Shown here: positions 35,506-44,383 of the stretch, piece by piece
How the letters are laid out: each line of letters starts with the position of its first letter
Numbering within the stretch: position 1 is the first letter of the stretch
DNA from: a bacterium
GTDB taxonomy: Bacteria > Bacillota > Clostridia > Lachnospirales > Lachnospiraceae
NCBI GenBank assembly: GCA_023666335.1
Contig: JAMPCE010000006.1
Coordinates: 1-64,000, forward strand
Reading direction: 5' to 3'
DNA: 64,000 nt
Notes under the pieces: model-generated
Seen by the model: only the letters and a program-made list of their open reading frames with translations
Told to the model about the DNA's origin: nothing
The model's database searches: none
Program-made: the position numbers and the translations under genes

Positions 35506-36732
35506 CTACGATATGTCTTCCTGATTCCAGATGCCCGCCACAAGCACCGTCATGTCGTCCCGAATCCGTCCCCTGCCCTGTCCGATCGCATAGGCGAGGA
35601 TCTGATTGGCGATCTCCCCCGGATTCTGATACTCCATCCTGCCGATGATCTCGGGAAGCACCTGTTCCCCCATCCCTTCGGCAAGCGCTTCCAGCACACC
35701 GTCCGAGAGCAGGATCACATAGTCGCCGCCAAGCAGCGTCCTTGTCTGGATCTCCGGATTCATCTCCCCGAACACGCCCAGAGGAACGCTCTGCGCAGAC
35801 AGCCTGTCCACCAGCCGCCCTCTTTTGATATAAGTGCAGGCGGCTCCCACTTTCATAAACTCGCAGTTCCCCGTGTAGAGGTCGATATCGCAGATATCCA
35901 GCGTGGACATCGCCTGATCCTGCCCTGCCGTCACCAGCGCGCCGTTCACCATCTGCACTGCCGTCTCCTTGCCGAATCCCGCTTCCAGAAACCGTTCCAT
36001 CATCTCGATCACCCGCTCGGACTCCCTGCGGGCAGCCTCTCCGGAACCGACGCCGTCCGAGAGGAGGATCAACAGCCTCCCCGTATCCGCCTCGCAGAAA
36101 GAATAGCTGTCCCCCGATACTTTTTCCGACTCTTTGACCGCCCTTGCAAAGCCGGTGAGCAGATGATAGGGCGGTTCCTCCAAAAAATAATAAGTATTAT
36201 CGTTTTCTGTCAGATACGGCGGCGTGTTTTTCGCCATACACAGCCTGCGGTTCATGGCAACCGACAGATAATCCGCCACATCTTCCGCAGAAATATGTTC
36301 CGTCTCCGCAAAACGGGTCCGCCTTTTCCCCGCCTGCCGCATGGTAAGGCTGATCTCCCGTCTGCCGTCCTCATGTTCCAGTTCCAGATAATTTTGGAGC
36401 AGGATACCTGATTCCCGAAGAAGCAGCGACATCTGCCGAAAACGCCGTTCCCCCAGCGGGTGGCACCGACAGGTTTCTTTTGCTACCGCCGCCAGAATAT
36501 GCGACATTTCTTTCAAATGCTCTGCAATCAGCCCCTGATTTTCCTGCATCCGCCTTTTGCAGAGATATTCCTGCCTGTCCGCAGGCTCCGCCGCCGCTTC
36601 GTCCTCCTGTCCGCTTTCGAAAAGCTCCGCCAGATCCCGAAACGATTCCGCACAGCTTAAAAGCTTCTGCTTTCCATATTCCGGTATGATCTCCACCCTG
36701 TCATCTCTTTTAAGCTGCATCTGTTTTTTCAT
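35506..36732 (-). CDS. SpoIIE-type PP2C phosphatase without membrane domain
   Basis: The 408 residues from ATG 36732 (GGAGGG 6 bases upstream) comprise a central SpoIIE-like helical domain (about 30-190) and the PP2C domain (VSGDSYSFCEAD, LLILLSDGVGSGEAA, DYVILLSDGVLEAL, RDDMTVLVAGIW). SpoIIE of Bacillus is about 830 residues with ten membrane helices before this part and activates sigma-F in the forespore. Here no membrane helix is visible. Gene position between divIC and tilS matches spoIIE. It could be a shortened true SpoIIE or a soluble relative; a gene for a full-length copy is not in the window. Confidence 0.85.
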   Translation of the reverse strand: MKKQMQLKRDDRVEIIPEYGKQKLLSCAESFRDLAELFESGQEDEAAAEPADRQEYLCKRRMQENQGLIAEHLKEMSHILAAVAKETCRCHPLGERRFRQMSLLLRESGILLQNYLELEHEDGRREISLTMRQAGKRRTRFAETEHISAEDVADYLSVAMNRRLCMAKNTPPYLTENDNTYYFLEEPPYHLLTGFARAVKESEKVSGDSYSFCEADTGRLLILLSDGVGSGEAARRESERVIEMMERFLEAGFGKETAVQMVNGALVTAGQDQAMSTLDICDIDLYTGNCEFMKVGAACTYIKRGRLVDRLSAQSVPLGVFGEMNPEIQTRTLLGGDYVILLSDGVLEALAEGMGEQVLPEIIGRMEYQNPGEIANQILAYAIGQGRGRIRDDMTVLVAGIWNQEDIS

Positions 36733-36886
36733 ATTTCCCTCCATTTCGAAGCAATTTTTGCGGAGCATGACAGCCTGTCCATGACAAGCGCAAATGCCCG
36801 CACGACCCGCCTTACACATATATATGAAAGGAAAATGAAATTTATGAAAAAAACAAAGACAGATCCCGGACCTCTCCAAAATCTGT

Positions 36887-37192
36887 CTATTTTTCATCCT
36901 TAAAGATAATCTCTCCCTCGTACACCAGACCCAGTTTCTCTTTCGCGACTTCCTCCACGAATTTCTTGGTCTGCGTATACTTTCCGTATTCTTCTATTTC
37001 GGCGGATCTGGCTTCCTCCGCTTCGATCTCCCGCTGCAAAGCCGCCTCCCGCTCCTGATAAACAGCCCGTTTCTCCCGCAGCTCCACGCTCTTGACCGTG
37101 ACCACGAGCATCATCATCAACACCACCGTGGTAACCAAAAGCATGGCCAGTCTGTTCTGCCGCCTTTTTCGATATGCTGCTTTTCCTGCCAT
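36887..37192 (-). CDS. divIC: Septum formation initiator, DivIC/FtsB family
   Basis: A 101-residue bitopic protein: basic cytoplasmic tail, one membrane helix (LAMLLVTTVVLMMMLVVTV), then a coiled coil (ELREKRAVYQEREAALQREIEAEEARSAEIEEYGKYTQTKKFVEEVAKEKLGLVYEGEIIF). It would act in the FtsL-DivIB complex at the division septum. Located between yabQ and the SpoIIE-type gene as in Bacillus. Confidence 0.92.
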   Translation of the reverse strand: MAGKAAYRKRRQNRLAMLLVTTVVLMMMLVVTVKSVELREKRAVYQEREAALQREIEAEEARSAEIEEYGKYTQTKKFVEEVAKEKLGLVYEGEIIFKDEK

Positions 37193-37219
37193 GCCCCGCG
37201 TGTTCCCCCTCTGGCGCCG

Positions 37220-37708
37220 TCAACGTTTACATAAAACCATTCTAAGGGTTTTTATGCAAACCGTCAACCGCTTTTTAACAATTTTTTTACATTTTTCCAA
37301 ACTTTTCGCCAAGTGTAGAACAAGTGTTTTCCCCGCGCAAAACAGGCGTTTGAGCGGTTTTAGCACAATTTGTAGGACACGAAATAGCAACCACATAATC
37401 TTGTGTAAGCACGTTGACATAATATTTACAAAATGGTTCCGCACGAAAATTTTATACAAGATCATCCCGATCGCGGCTCCCAGAATGGCAAACCACCGCA
37501 GCGTCCCGTTGTTCTCCCGATATAGCATATAGAAGACGGCGATACCGCAAGCCAGCCAGAAAAGCAGATCCTCCAGAGAGGTCAGAAACGCACCGTGCCG
37601 GAAGAGCTTTCGCAGCACACGGATCCAGTCATAGACAAAAGTGACAGCCAGCCCCATAAGAACGGAATGCGCAAAAAAAGTCAGCTCCTGCACGATCTCC
37701 CGGCTCAT
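37220..37708 (-). CDS. yabQ: Spore cortex protein YabQ
   Basis: The 162 residues have several hydrophobic helices at the N-terminal half (FFAHSVLMGLAVTFVYDWIRVLRKL and SLEDLLFWLACGIAVFYMLY) followed by a long basic region. That layout, plus the position after yabP and before divIC, identifies YabQ, a mother-cell membrane protein needed for spore cortex synthesis in Bacillus. Similarity at the C-terminus is low, as is usual for the family. Confidence 0.85.
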   Translation of the reverse strand: MSREIVQELTFFAHSVLMGLAVTFVYDWIRVLRKLFRHGAFLTSLEDLLFWLACGIAVFYMLYRENNGTLRWFAILGAAIGMILYKIFVRNHFVNIMSTCLHKIMWLLFRVLQIVLKPLKRLFCAGKTLVLHLAKSLEKCKKIVKKRLTVCIKTLRMVLCKR

Positions 37709-37728
37709 ATCCTACCCCTTCCATCCCG

Positions 37729-38019
37729 TCACTTAAACAGTCTCGAAAGCAGGGATTCCCCTTTCGTGCCGTAACCTGCGCCCTCCGAGTAGGTAAAACT
37801 GTCGATCCGCCCGTCGATGTCCACCTCTCCCTTGTCCAGAGAAAGGCGGCTCACATGCAGTTCGGCGCCCTTGATCATCAACATCCCCTGCTCCGTCTCC
37901 AGCAGAATCTCGTTCACGTCAAAAGAAAGCACATCGTTCACACCGCTTAACGCGCAATTCTTCCTGCCCGTGAGCATCAGCTTATGCTGTCTCTTTGCGC
38001 CGCCGCTTAAATCTTCCAT
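37729..38019 (-). CDS. yabP: Sporulation protein YabP
   Basis: The 96-residue protein carries the YabP/YqfC pattern (HKLMLTGRKNCALSGVNDVLSFDVNEILLETEQGMLMIKGAELHVSRLSLDKGEVDIDGRIDSFTY). YabP is made under sigma-E in the mother cell and supports spore coat/cortex formation. AGGAGG sets the start at 38019. It is followed by yabQ in the same direction. Confidence 0.9.
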   Translation of the reverse strand: MEDLSGGAKRQHKLMLTGRKNCALSGVNDVLSFDVNEILLETEQGMLMIKGAELHVSRLSLDKGEVDIDGRIDSFTYSEGAGYGTKGESLLSRLFK

Positions 38020-38117
38020 ACACGTCCTCCTGTCCCTGTCCCGTTTACGGTACTGATTCAATGTATGTCTGATCTCTCCAAAATATGCCTTTTTCGCTGA
38101 TTTAGAACGCGTCTTCG

Positions 38118-38360
38118 CTACGTCAGGTAGCGGAACAGTTCCTTTGCCTCCTCCTTGCGCACCGTCTCCTGCACGTCGAGAACCTCCACTTTCACCTCTT
38201 TATTTCCGAACTGAATGGTGATGATATCGCCCGCTTTCACATTGGCGGAGGCTTTGGCGGGTTTGTCGTTGATAAAGACCCTGCCCGCGTCGCAGGCTTC
38301 GTTTGCCACGGTACGGCGCTTGATCAGGCGCGATACTTTCAAATATTTATCCAGTCTCAT
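38118..38360 (-). CDS. rqcP: S4-domain RNA-binding protein, RqcP (YabO/Hsp15-like)
   Basis: An 80-residue single S4 domain (MRLDKYLKVSRLIKRRTVANEACDAGRVFINDKPAKASANVKAGDIITIQFG). In Bacillus this protein binds stalled 50S subunits and helps tail incomplete proteins with alanine. AGGAGG sets the start at 38360; the longer upstream frame lacks a site. It precedes yabP, as in Bacillus. A terminator lies just upstream, separating it from hup. Confidence 0.9.
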   Translation of the reverse strand: MRLDKYLKVSRLIKRRTVANEACDAGRVFINDKPAKASANVKAGDIITIQFGNKEVKVEVLDVQETVRKEEAKELFRYLT

Positions 38361-38411
38361 ATTTCCTCCTGTCTGGCAGATAAGCAGACTCAAAATGCCG
38401 CTTATCTGCGG

Positions 38412-38441
38412 AAAAAGGGCTGTATGCTTTGCATACAGCCC
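38412..38441 (-). terminator. Terminator of the hup gene
   Basis: On the minus strand GGGCTGTATGC (rc of 38431-38441) pairs with GCATACAGCCC (rc of 38417-38427) around a 3-base loop, followed by five T. An 11-bp GC-rich stem makes it strong. Confidence 0.9.
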
Positions 38442-38466
38442 TCGTTCGCTCTTTTTCAGTTCCGAA

Positions 38467-38742
38467 TTATGCGTTCAGCATATCCTTTAAAGCCTTACCA
38501 GCCTTAAACTTGGGAGCCTTGGATGCTGCGATCTTCATAACAGCGCCGCTCTGAGGATTTCTGCCCTCTCTCGCCGCTCTCTTGGAAACCTCGAAGGTAC
38601 CGAAACCAACCAGCTGTACCTTGCCGTCCTTTTTCAGCTCGCCGGCAACTACATCCGTAAATGCCTTCAGAGCTTTCTCTGCATCTTTCTTAGATAAGCC
38701 TGCCTGATCAGCCATTGCTGCAACTAATTCTGTCTTGTTCAT
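38467..38742 (-). CDS. hup: HU-family DNA-binding protein
   Basis: A 91-residue histone-like protein that bends and compacts DNA. The family's beta-arm (VQLVGFGTFEVSKRAAREGRNPQSGAVMKIAASKAPKFKAGKALKDML) and the opening MNKTELVAAMADQAGLSKKDAEKALKAF are intact. Monocistronic, with its own terminator. AGGAGGAG precedes the start. Confidence 0.97.
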   Translation of the reverse strand: MNKTELVAAMADQAGLSKKDAEKALKAFTDVVAGELKKDGKVQLVGFGTFEVSKRAAREGRNPQSGAVMKIAASKAPKFKAGKALKDMLNA

Positions 38743-38933
38743 TTTGAACTCCTCCTCTTAAAATGAGTTATCTGATTCTGGTCTCCCTCGGAAACCTATA
38801 TATATTTATAGCTTCTTTTACGCGGCTTGTCAAGCAAAAAATGCCATTTTTACGCCATTTTTCGGGTTTCTTTCCTGCTCCGTCGTTATGTAAATTAAGT
38901 ATTCCGAAACTATTTCCTCCGTTGTCAGAATAT

Positions 38934-39638
38934 TCACTCATATTTATCAATTAAATCGTCAACTCTGTCGCGCAGGATCTGCTCCTGCGGCAAGCCCGCA
39001 ATCCTTGCCACATCGCTGACGCGCAGAAGAAGATCACCGAGAAGCGTTTGCAGCTTCCCGTCATCCTCCCCCGGCACACAGTTCTGCAAATCCGCCGCCA
39101 ATTCACAGATCGCCGCCGTGTCCTGCGCGTAAGTGCTCCCTTTCTCGTAGTGCTTGTCTATCTTTTTCAGCACTTTGACCGCTCTGGTCAATGCCGGGAG
39201 TTCCTGCGGGATCTCCTGCAAGGGCGATTTGATCCACTCCTTGTCTTTCTTTTCCTCTTTTTTGATCTCCTCCCAGTTGACAAGCACTTCGTCCGGCGTA
39301 TCCGCCTCGCCCGTCCCGAACACATGAGGATGGCGGCGCACCATCTTGCGGCTGACCTCGTCCACCACGTCTTTCATGGTAAAGAGACCCTCCTCCTCGG
39401 CGATCTGCGCGTGCATGACCACCTGGAGCAGGACGTCGCCCAGCTCTTCGATCATATTCTCGGGATTTCCTGTCTTGTCATAAATGCGGATGGAGGCAAG
39501 CAGCTCCGCCGCCTCCTCCATCATACAGGGTTTTAAGCTCTCGTGCGTCTGCACTCTGTCCCACGGGCAGCCGTTCTCGCCCCGCAGAGTGGCAATGATC
39601 TCAAGAAATTCTTCGTAAGTATATTTCTTTTCAGACAT
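38934..39638 (-). CDS. mazG: Nucleoside triphosphate pyrophosphohydrolase MazG
   Basis: The 234 residues carry the MazG signature (ENGCPWDRVQTHESLKPCMMEEAAELLASI and EELGDVLLQVVMHAQIAEEEG, metal-binding Glu and Asp) in the N-terminal half and the second, partly degenerate repeat in the C-terminal half. It hydrolyses abnormal NTPs. Gene order mazG-hup-rqcP matches Bacillus yabN and its neighbours, though yabN has an extra methylase domain absent here. Confidence 0.93.
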   Translation of the reverse strand: MSEKKYTYEEFLEIIATLRGENGCPWDRVQTHESLKPCMMEEAAELLASIRIYDKTGNPENMIEELGDVLLQVVMHAQIAEEEGLFTMKDVVDEVSRKMVRRHPHVFGTGEADTPDEVLVNWEEIKKEEKKDKEWIKSPLQEIPQELPALTRAVKVLKKIDKHYEKGSTYAQDTAAICELAADLQNCVPGEDDGKLQTLLGDLLLRVSDVARIAGLPQEQILRDRVDDLIDKYE

Positions 39639-39663
39639 ATGGGTCTCCTCTGTATGTTTCTTT

Positions 39664-39858
39664 TTAAAACTTGTAGTCTATTCCGCTCTGTTTCATAATC
39701 GCATTTGCTGTATGCCGCGACTTTATCTTTGTGTCAACTGTTACATGGCGCTGGCTGATCGGACTATACCATATGTCATGGTCGCCTTTTCCCCGCCGAT
39801 AAAAAGTGCATCCGTTTTGAGACAGAATCTGTCTTACTTTTCTTTCATATTCTGCCAT
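39664..39858 (-). CDS. hicA: HicA-like mRNA interferase toxin
   Basis: A 64-residue dsRBD-fold toxin. The active-site His lies in YRRGKGDHDIWYSP (about residue 27), followed by RHVTVDTKIKSRHTANAIMKQSGI. Its start codon shares one base with the stop of the upstream antitoxin gene (TAATG), implying coupling. All expected elements are present, so it looks functional, in contrast to the HicA remnant at 49.9 kb. Confidence 0.88.
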   Translation of the reverse strand: MAEYERKVRQILSQNGCTFYRRGKGDHDIWYSPISQRHVTVDTKIKSRHTANAIMKQSGIDYKF

Positions 39859-40076
39859 TACAAAATCACTCTTTCATGGCGTTCCGACTTGAACGTAAGA
39901 GAAAAAGTCTGAGACTCCGGCGCATTCAATGCGAGAAGTTCTGGAACCGCAAAACGTGTGCGCTCCAAAAGAGCGTCAAATGACCCTGATTCAAGAACCA
40001 GTCCCGGAATATCTTTACTGGTTGCTATCCACACATCTGCTTCATCATCCCATGTAAAAGTTATGATATATTCCAT
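39858..40076 (-). CDS. HicB-like antitoxin, DUF1902 type
   Basis: A 72-residue protein with the DUF1902/HicB N-terminal fold (YIITFTWDDEADVWIATSKDIPGLVLESGSFDALLERTRFAVPELL). It has no DNA-binding C-terminal domain, so it may rely on the toxin complex for regulation. AAGGAGG sets the start at 40076. It precedes hicA and follows the PEGA lipoprotein gene by 20 bases. Confidence 0.8.
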   Translation of the reverse strand: MEYIITFTWDDEADVWIATSKDIPGLVLESGSFDALLERTRFAVPELLALNAPESQTFSLTFKSERHERVIL

Positions 40077-40096
40077 AGTGTATTCCTCCTTATGTA

Positions 40097-41938
40097 TCAC
40101 TTCCTCTTAAATAAGGATGAAAAGAAGTCACGGATAGGGTGGGATTCCTGCCGGATCGTAAACTGCTGCGTCGTCATCTGATCCCCTGTCCCAGTTTCCC
40201 CGCCTGCGTCTGTACCGTCCCCGTTTTCCGTTCCGGCGCCCGTACCGCTTTCGCCGCCGGTTTCTGTGTCGGTGCCTGCACTGTCTCCGCCGCCGGTTTC
40301 CGTGTCGGTGCCTGTACTGCCTCCGTCTCCGGTTTCTGTGTCGGTGCCCGTACCGCTTTCTCCCTGATTATCGCCCGGCGTTGTTGTCGTTTCGCCAGAC
40401 GACGTCACTGTCGTCGTTCCCGATGTGGTCTCTGTCGTCCCGTCAGATGTAGTATCCGTCGGCAGCGGAGCCGTCCCCGTCGTCGCGCCGCTGGGATTTT
40501 GATTGTCATTGTTTCCGCTGCTATTTCCGTTGCCGGAATTGCTGCCGGAACTGCTCGTCTTTTCCAGATTGGAGAAAGAATAAGTCTCGTCCCTGCTGTT
40601 GTTTTCCAGGTAGATCGTATAACTCTTCGTCTGATAGCCCGTCTTTTTCAGGGTGATCTCATGCCTGCCCGGCGATTTTGTGAAACGGACCGGAGCAATT
40701 CCCACATAATTGCCGTCCAGATACACTTCCACGCCTTTGGGCGAATCCACATATACCTTATTGGTATTGGAGGTCGTCAGTGCATTCTGGCTCAGAGTCG
40801 AGAGATCGTTTGCGCTGACGCTATTCGGTTTTACGGAATCCAGCGTATCCTGCCAGGGAATGCGCTCCGTCGTATTGTCGCTGACAGAACTGCTGCTCGA
40901 TTTACGGGTCTCCTCCAATGTAAAGGAGATCGCAGCGTGTTCCGATCCCACCTGGATATATTTTGTCAGGGTGTCATAACCGCTCGCTTCCACCACCACC
41001 TGATGAATGCCGTAGCGCAGTTCCACCGCCGTGCCCGCATCAATAGGCTTTCCGTCTACGCTGATCTTTGCGCTCGCAGGTGTCACCTCAAACAAAATCA
41101 TGCCGGTCTTGTCCTCCGCGATCTCCACATCGCCCACATCGAGGAGCACTTCCTTGTCTCTCTCCACCGTGATCTCTTTCACACAGCCGATGCCGTTGTT
41201 GTCGAGCACGACCTGATAACTGCCCTCCGGCACAGTGATGAGCATGTCCTCCGTGATCTGACGGATCACGCGGTTTCCCACCTCGATCCAGCCGCCCAAA
41301 AGGGGCTGATCGTTTTTCAGCCGCAGATAACCGTGGCCTCTGTCCACATTGACGCTGTAGATCTTGTGGTCGATCCCGGAGATCGTGACTTCATCCTGAC
41401 TCACCACTTCTTCCGTCCCCATGCGGCGGCCATCCGACAGGACGACCACGCCCGCAGGCAGAGAATAGGTCTGAGAACCGATGCTTGCCGTCCTGTTGAT
41501 CCCTGCCAGATCGTAATTGCTGACGTTGTCGTACACCCAGGCTTTCGGGCTCTTCTGGATGCTGGCAAGTTTCTTTTTGCCTTTCAGAAAGGCAACATCC
41601 ACGATATCGCCCGCCTTAATCTGGGAGATCGTCATAGGACCCTCGTATTTATCTTTTACATAGGTGGTGCCGTCATAGTAAAGGGTATACTGCTTTCCCG
41701 TATCCATATTGATCAGGGACACCGCCTTATTGGCAGCATCTATAGACAGGACCACCGCCGTGTCGGCGGAGTCATAGCTGCCTACCGTGGAAACGGAAAA
41801 GCCCGTATCCACCACCCGGTCTTCCTGATTCTTAGCCATGCCGATACTGCTGGCCTCCGAGGTACACCCGGTCAACGTAAGTGCCGCGATCATCAATGGT
41901 GCGACTGCGCTTGTCATTCTTCTGTGCATCCTCATCAT
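40097..41938 (-). CDS. PEGA-domain lipoprotein with repetitive C-terminus
   Basis: A 613-residue surface lipoprotein. The signal peptide ends in a lipobox (LTLTGC, about residue 24). Two PEGA domains are visible (ISVDGKPIDAGTAVELRYGIHQVVVEASGYDTLTKYI and VDSPKGVEVYLDGNYVGIAPVRFTKSPGRHEITLKKTGYQTKSY). The C-terminal about 140 residues are low-complexity Gly/Ser/Thr/Glu, including tandem GTDTETG repeats, and end in a basic tail. PEGA domains are thought to contact surface glycans. Start chosen at ATG 41938 for AAAGGAT upstream. It follows the CotS-family gene by 17 bases. Confidence 0.85.
   Translation of the reverse strand: MMRMHRRMTSAVAPLMIAALTLTGCTSEASSIGMAKNQEDRVVDTGFSVSTVGSYDSADTAVVLSIDAANKAVSLINMDTGKQYTLYYDGTTYVKDKYEGPMTISQIKAGDIVDVAFLKGKKKLASIQKSPKAWVYDNVSNYDLAGINRTASIGSQTYSLPAGVVVLSDGRRMGTEEVVSQDEVTISGIDHKIYSVNVDRGHGYLRLKNDQPLLGGWIEVGNRVIRQITEDMLITVPEGSYQVVLDNNGIGCVKEITVERDKEVLLDVGDVEIAEDKTGMILFEVTPASAKISVDGKPIDAGTAVELRYGIHQVVVEASGYDTLTKYIQVGSEHAAISFTLEETRKSSSSSVSDNTTERIPWQDTLDSVKPNSVSANDLSTLSQNALTTSNTNKVYVDSPKGVEVYLDGNYVGIAPVRFTKSPGRHEITLKKTGYQTKSYTIYLENNSRDETYSFSNLEKTSSSGSNSGNGNSSGNNDNQNPSGATTGTAPLPTDTTSDGTTETTSGTTTVTSSGETTTTPGDNQGESGTGTDTETGDGGSTGTDTETGGGDSAGTDTETGGESGTGAGTENGDGTDAGGETGTGDQMTTQQFTIRQESHPIRDFFSSLFKRK
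40259..40366 (-). repeat. Tandem 36-bp repeats coding the PEGA lipoprotein tail
   Basis: Three 36-base units begin at 40259, 40295 and 40331, each opening with GGTTTC (plus strand) and coding for variants of a 12-residue GTDTETG-containing unit. Less regular relatives flank them. The length is a multiple of three, so unit gain or loss keeps the frame. Confidence 0.8.
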
Positions 41939-41955
41939 GCTGCTTATCCTTTCTG

Positions 41956-42942
41956 CTATGGCGCACAGGACGGAAACAGGCTCTTCAAAAAGAGCTTTTT
42001 CTCTCTCTCCTGCGCAAACAGTTTTTCCAGCTTCTCCATATTTCTGCCGGGGATCCATGCCTTGCCGCTGTTATAATAGAAGTTCACGATCTTCCAGAAC
42101 TTCTCCGGATAGGCAAAGCGAAGATACAGCTGCCTGTAATCCCTCTCATCCATCGGTCTCACTCCATTATAGCCTGTAAGGAGGAGATCTCCAAGTGCCT
42201 GCGACCAGTTATTTTTTTCCAACAGCTTTCTCATAAACAGATAAAGATCCCTGACAGGATAGTCTCTGACACATTTTTCAAAATTGATGAGAACGCTGCC
42301 CTCTTCCGTCTGTATGATATTATGATACTGGTAGTCGCCGTGGCACACGACGGGGAACGAAAAAGAATCCTCCCCATAGGCATAATAACTCAATTCATCA
42401 GTAATTTGCAAGGCAATATCCAGAAAATAGTCATAATGTTTCATCAAATAGATCTCAAAATCGGTTTTCTGGCTCTTTTCATGCAAAAATCTGCGGACTT
42501 TTTTTAGTTCCCGGTTATGCTTTCCGTACTCGCTGCCCATGTGATAAACAGGCTGCTCCGCAAGGACGGCGCTTCCGGAAAGGTCGCAGACATCGTGGAG
42601 TTTTGCAAGGGTTTCCGCAGCCTGACCGCATTCCGCGGCATTTTTATGGTCGCACTCCTTCCCCTCACAGTACGTCTTTACGATATAAGCCGTCCTGTCC
42701 TGATCTCTGACGATCAGCTCATCCTCCTTTGTCCGCACGAGCATTTCCGCACGGACAACGCCGCTTTCCCGAATATGGGAGAGCAGATATTCCTGAAAAG
42801 CGATCTTTTCCACAGGGCCGCCGTATTCTTTCATAATAAGTAAACCGCGGTCGGAATCGCACAGGATCGCCCCGCGCCCTTTCCAGGTACGGCGCACCTC
42901 TATCTCATATTGATCAAATAAACTGACAGCTCTGTCATTCAC
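41956..42942 (-). CDS. CotS-family (aminoglycoside-phosphotransferase-like) kinase
   Basis: A 328-residue protein with the APH/CotS fold. The conserved HGDYQYHNII (catalytic Asp-type loop) and VLINFEKCVRDYPVRDLYLFMRKL segments match the CotS/YsxE/YutH spore-coat group rather than drug-resistance kinases; the Asp of the usual DFE/DFD motif is here Asn (INFEK). The family often sits near coat genes. It is upstream of the PEGA lipoprotein gene in the same direction. Kinase activity is uncertain. Confidence 0.82.
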   Translation of the reverse strand: MNDRAVSLFDQYEIEVRRTWKGRGAILCDSDRGLLIMKEYGGPVEKIAFQEYLLSHIRESGVVRAEMLVRTKEDELIVRDQDRTAYIVKTYCEGKECDHKNAAECGQAAETLAKLHDVCDLSGSAVLAEQPVYHMGSEYGKHNRELKKVRRFLHEKSQKTDFEIYLMKHYDYFLDIALQITDELSYYAYGEDSFSFPVVCHGDYQYHNIIQTEEGSVLINFEKCVRDYPVRDLYLFMRKLLEKNNWSQALGDLLLTGYNGVRPMDERDYRQLYLRFAYPEKFWKIVNFYYNSGKAWIPGRNMEKLEKLFAQEREKKLFLKSLFPSCAP

Positions 42943-43029
42943 AAAAATACCCCCTGCCTGATTCTGACTGTTACATCTTATGACCGACAGAGGCGATTCA
43001 TTACAGTTTTTGTCAATACTTTTCCTAAC

Positions 43030-44355
43030 CTACAACCTCCTGCACAGGGCAAGGAGCTTGTCCTTTTCATTCAGCGACGGGTCGTCCAGCACCCGTTCCA
43101 GAAGCGTCTGCAGCATTTCCCCGATCTGTCTCCCGGGCGGGATCCCTTCCGCGATCAGATCGCTCCCCGTAACGGCGAGGTCTTTTAAGCTGACCGCATC
43201 TTTATTTCTTAAAATCTCCTGATACAATTTTTCTATGTAGGCGACCTTTTCCAGTTTTTCCTCCCGCATATAATCGCTCTGCGCCGCGATGTCCGCCCGC
43301 CGCACGGTAAAGATCATGGAAAAGATCTCTTCCCCCATACGATTGATTGCCCGCCGCACGGACGCCTCTTTCGGCGCGATATCGTAGTCGTGGTAGAGCA
43401 CGAGTTTTGTCACCTTGTCGGTGGTGTCATTGTCGAATTTCAGCCGCCGCATGATCTTTCGGGTCATTTTTTCCCCTGCGGCGGGATGCCCTTTATAGTG
43501 GGTGGTGCCGTCCGCATCCTGTGTCAGCGTCTGCGGTTTTCCGATGTCGTGAAAGAGCATTCCCAGGCGCAGCACTTTATCCGGCTCCACAAACAGCATC
43601 GAGTGCAGAATGTGTTCGCCCACGCCGTAACAGTGGTGCTTATGTTTCTGGGGCGTTTCCATACAGAGGTCAAACTCCGGCAGGATCTGCGCCGTAATGC
43701 CCAGCTCATAAGCTGTCCGCAGATAGTCGGGATGGGGAGAGGTCACCAGCTTTACCAGTTCCGTCTGGATCCGCTCCGCGCTGATCTTTTGCAGGTTGGG
43801 CGCAAGCAGGCGGATCGCCGCGCCGGTCTTCTCCTCGATCGCAAAACCCAGTTGGGCGGAAAACCGCACAGCCCGCAGCATCCGCAGTGCGTCCTCGTCA
43901 AACCGCTCCTGTGCCTTTCCCACACAGCGGATCACACCGCTTTCCAGATCGGCGAGACCGCCGTAAAGATCTACCAATCCGCCTTTCTCGTGATACGCCA
44001 TCGCGTTGATGGTGAAATCCCGCCGCCGCAGATCCTCCCGCAGGCTTGCCGTAAAAGACACTTCGTTTGGATGCCTGCCGTCCTCGTATCTCCCATCGAC
44101 CCGATAGGTCGTCACCTCAAAACTTTCCCGTTCCACAAGGACCGTCACCGTGCCGTGTTTGATCCCCGTGTCCACCGTTCTCGGAAAAAGGCGTTTGATC
44201 TCCGGCGGTTTTGCCGAGGTGGTGATGTCCCAGTCGTCGGGTTTTCGCCCAAGGATGGAGTCCCGGACACAGCCGCCCACCGCGTATGCCTCAAAGCCTG
44301 CCGCTTCCAGCGTCGTTATGATCTTTGTCACTTTCTCGGGCAGTTGTATCCGCAC
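43030..44355 (-). CDS. cca: CCA tRNA nucleotidyltransferase
   Basis: Adds or repairs the 3' CCA of tRNAs, which matters here because neither tRNA gene in this window encodes CCA. The 441 residues have the nucleotidyltransferase core (AVGGCVRDSILGRKPDDWDI, with DxD) followed by RRDFTINAMAY, RMLRAVRFSAQLGF and a C-terminal HD domain (MLFHDIGKPQTLT, HH-type metal site). The HD extension is common in Clostridia. Confidence 0.96.
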   Translation of the reverse strand: MRIQLPEKVTKIITTLEAAGFEAYAVGGCVRDSILGRKPDDWDITTSAKPPEIKRLFPRTVDTGIKHGTVTVLVERESFEVTTYRVDGRYEDGRHPNEVSFTASLREDLRRRDFTINAMAYHEKGGLVDLYGGLADLESGVIRCVGKAQERFDEDALRMLRAVRFSAQLGFAIEEKTGAAIRLLAPNLQKISAERIQTELVKLVTSPHPDYLRTAYELGITAQILPEFDLCMETPQKHKHHCYGVGEHILHSMLFVEPDKVLRLGMLFHDIGKPQTLTQDADGTTHYKGHPAAGEKMTRKIMRRLKFDNDTTDKVTKLVLYHDYDIAPKEASVRRAINRMGEEIFSMIFTVRRADIAAQSDYMREEKLEKVAYIEKLYQEILRNKDAVSLKDLAVTGSDLIAEGIPPGRQIGEMLQTLLERVLDDPSLNEKDKLLALCRRL

Positions 44356-44383
44356 GGGAATCTCCTTTCCTTAATAAATACCG

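Noticed and set aside
36733-36897. Longer N-terminus for the SpoIIE-type protein
   Set aside because: The extra residues (Cys/Phe-rich) overlap the end of divIC and lack a ribosome site; GGAGGG before ATG 36732 fixes the start.
40139-42076. Very long open frame opposite the PEGA lipoprotein gene
   Set aside because: It mirrors the codon bias of the GC-rich gene on the other strand, has no ribosome site, and encodes His/Arg/Ile-rich low-similarity sequence.
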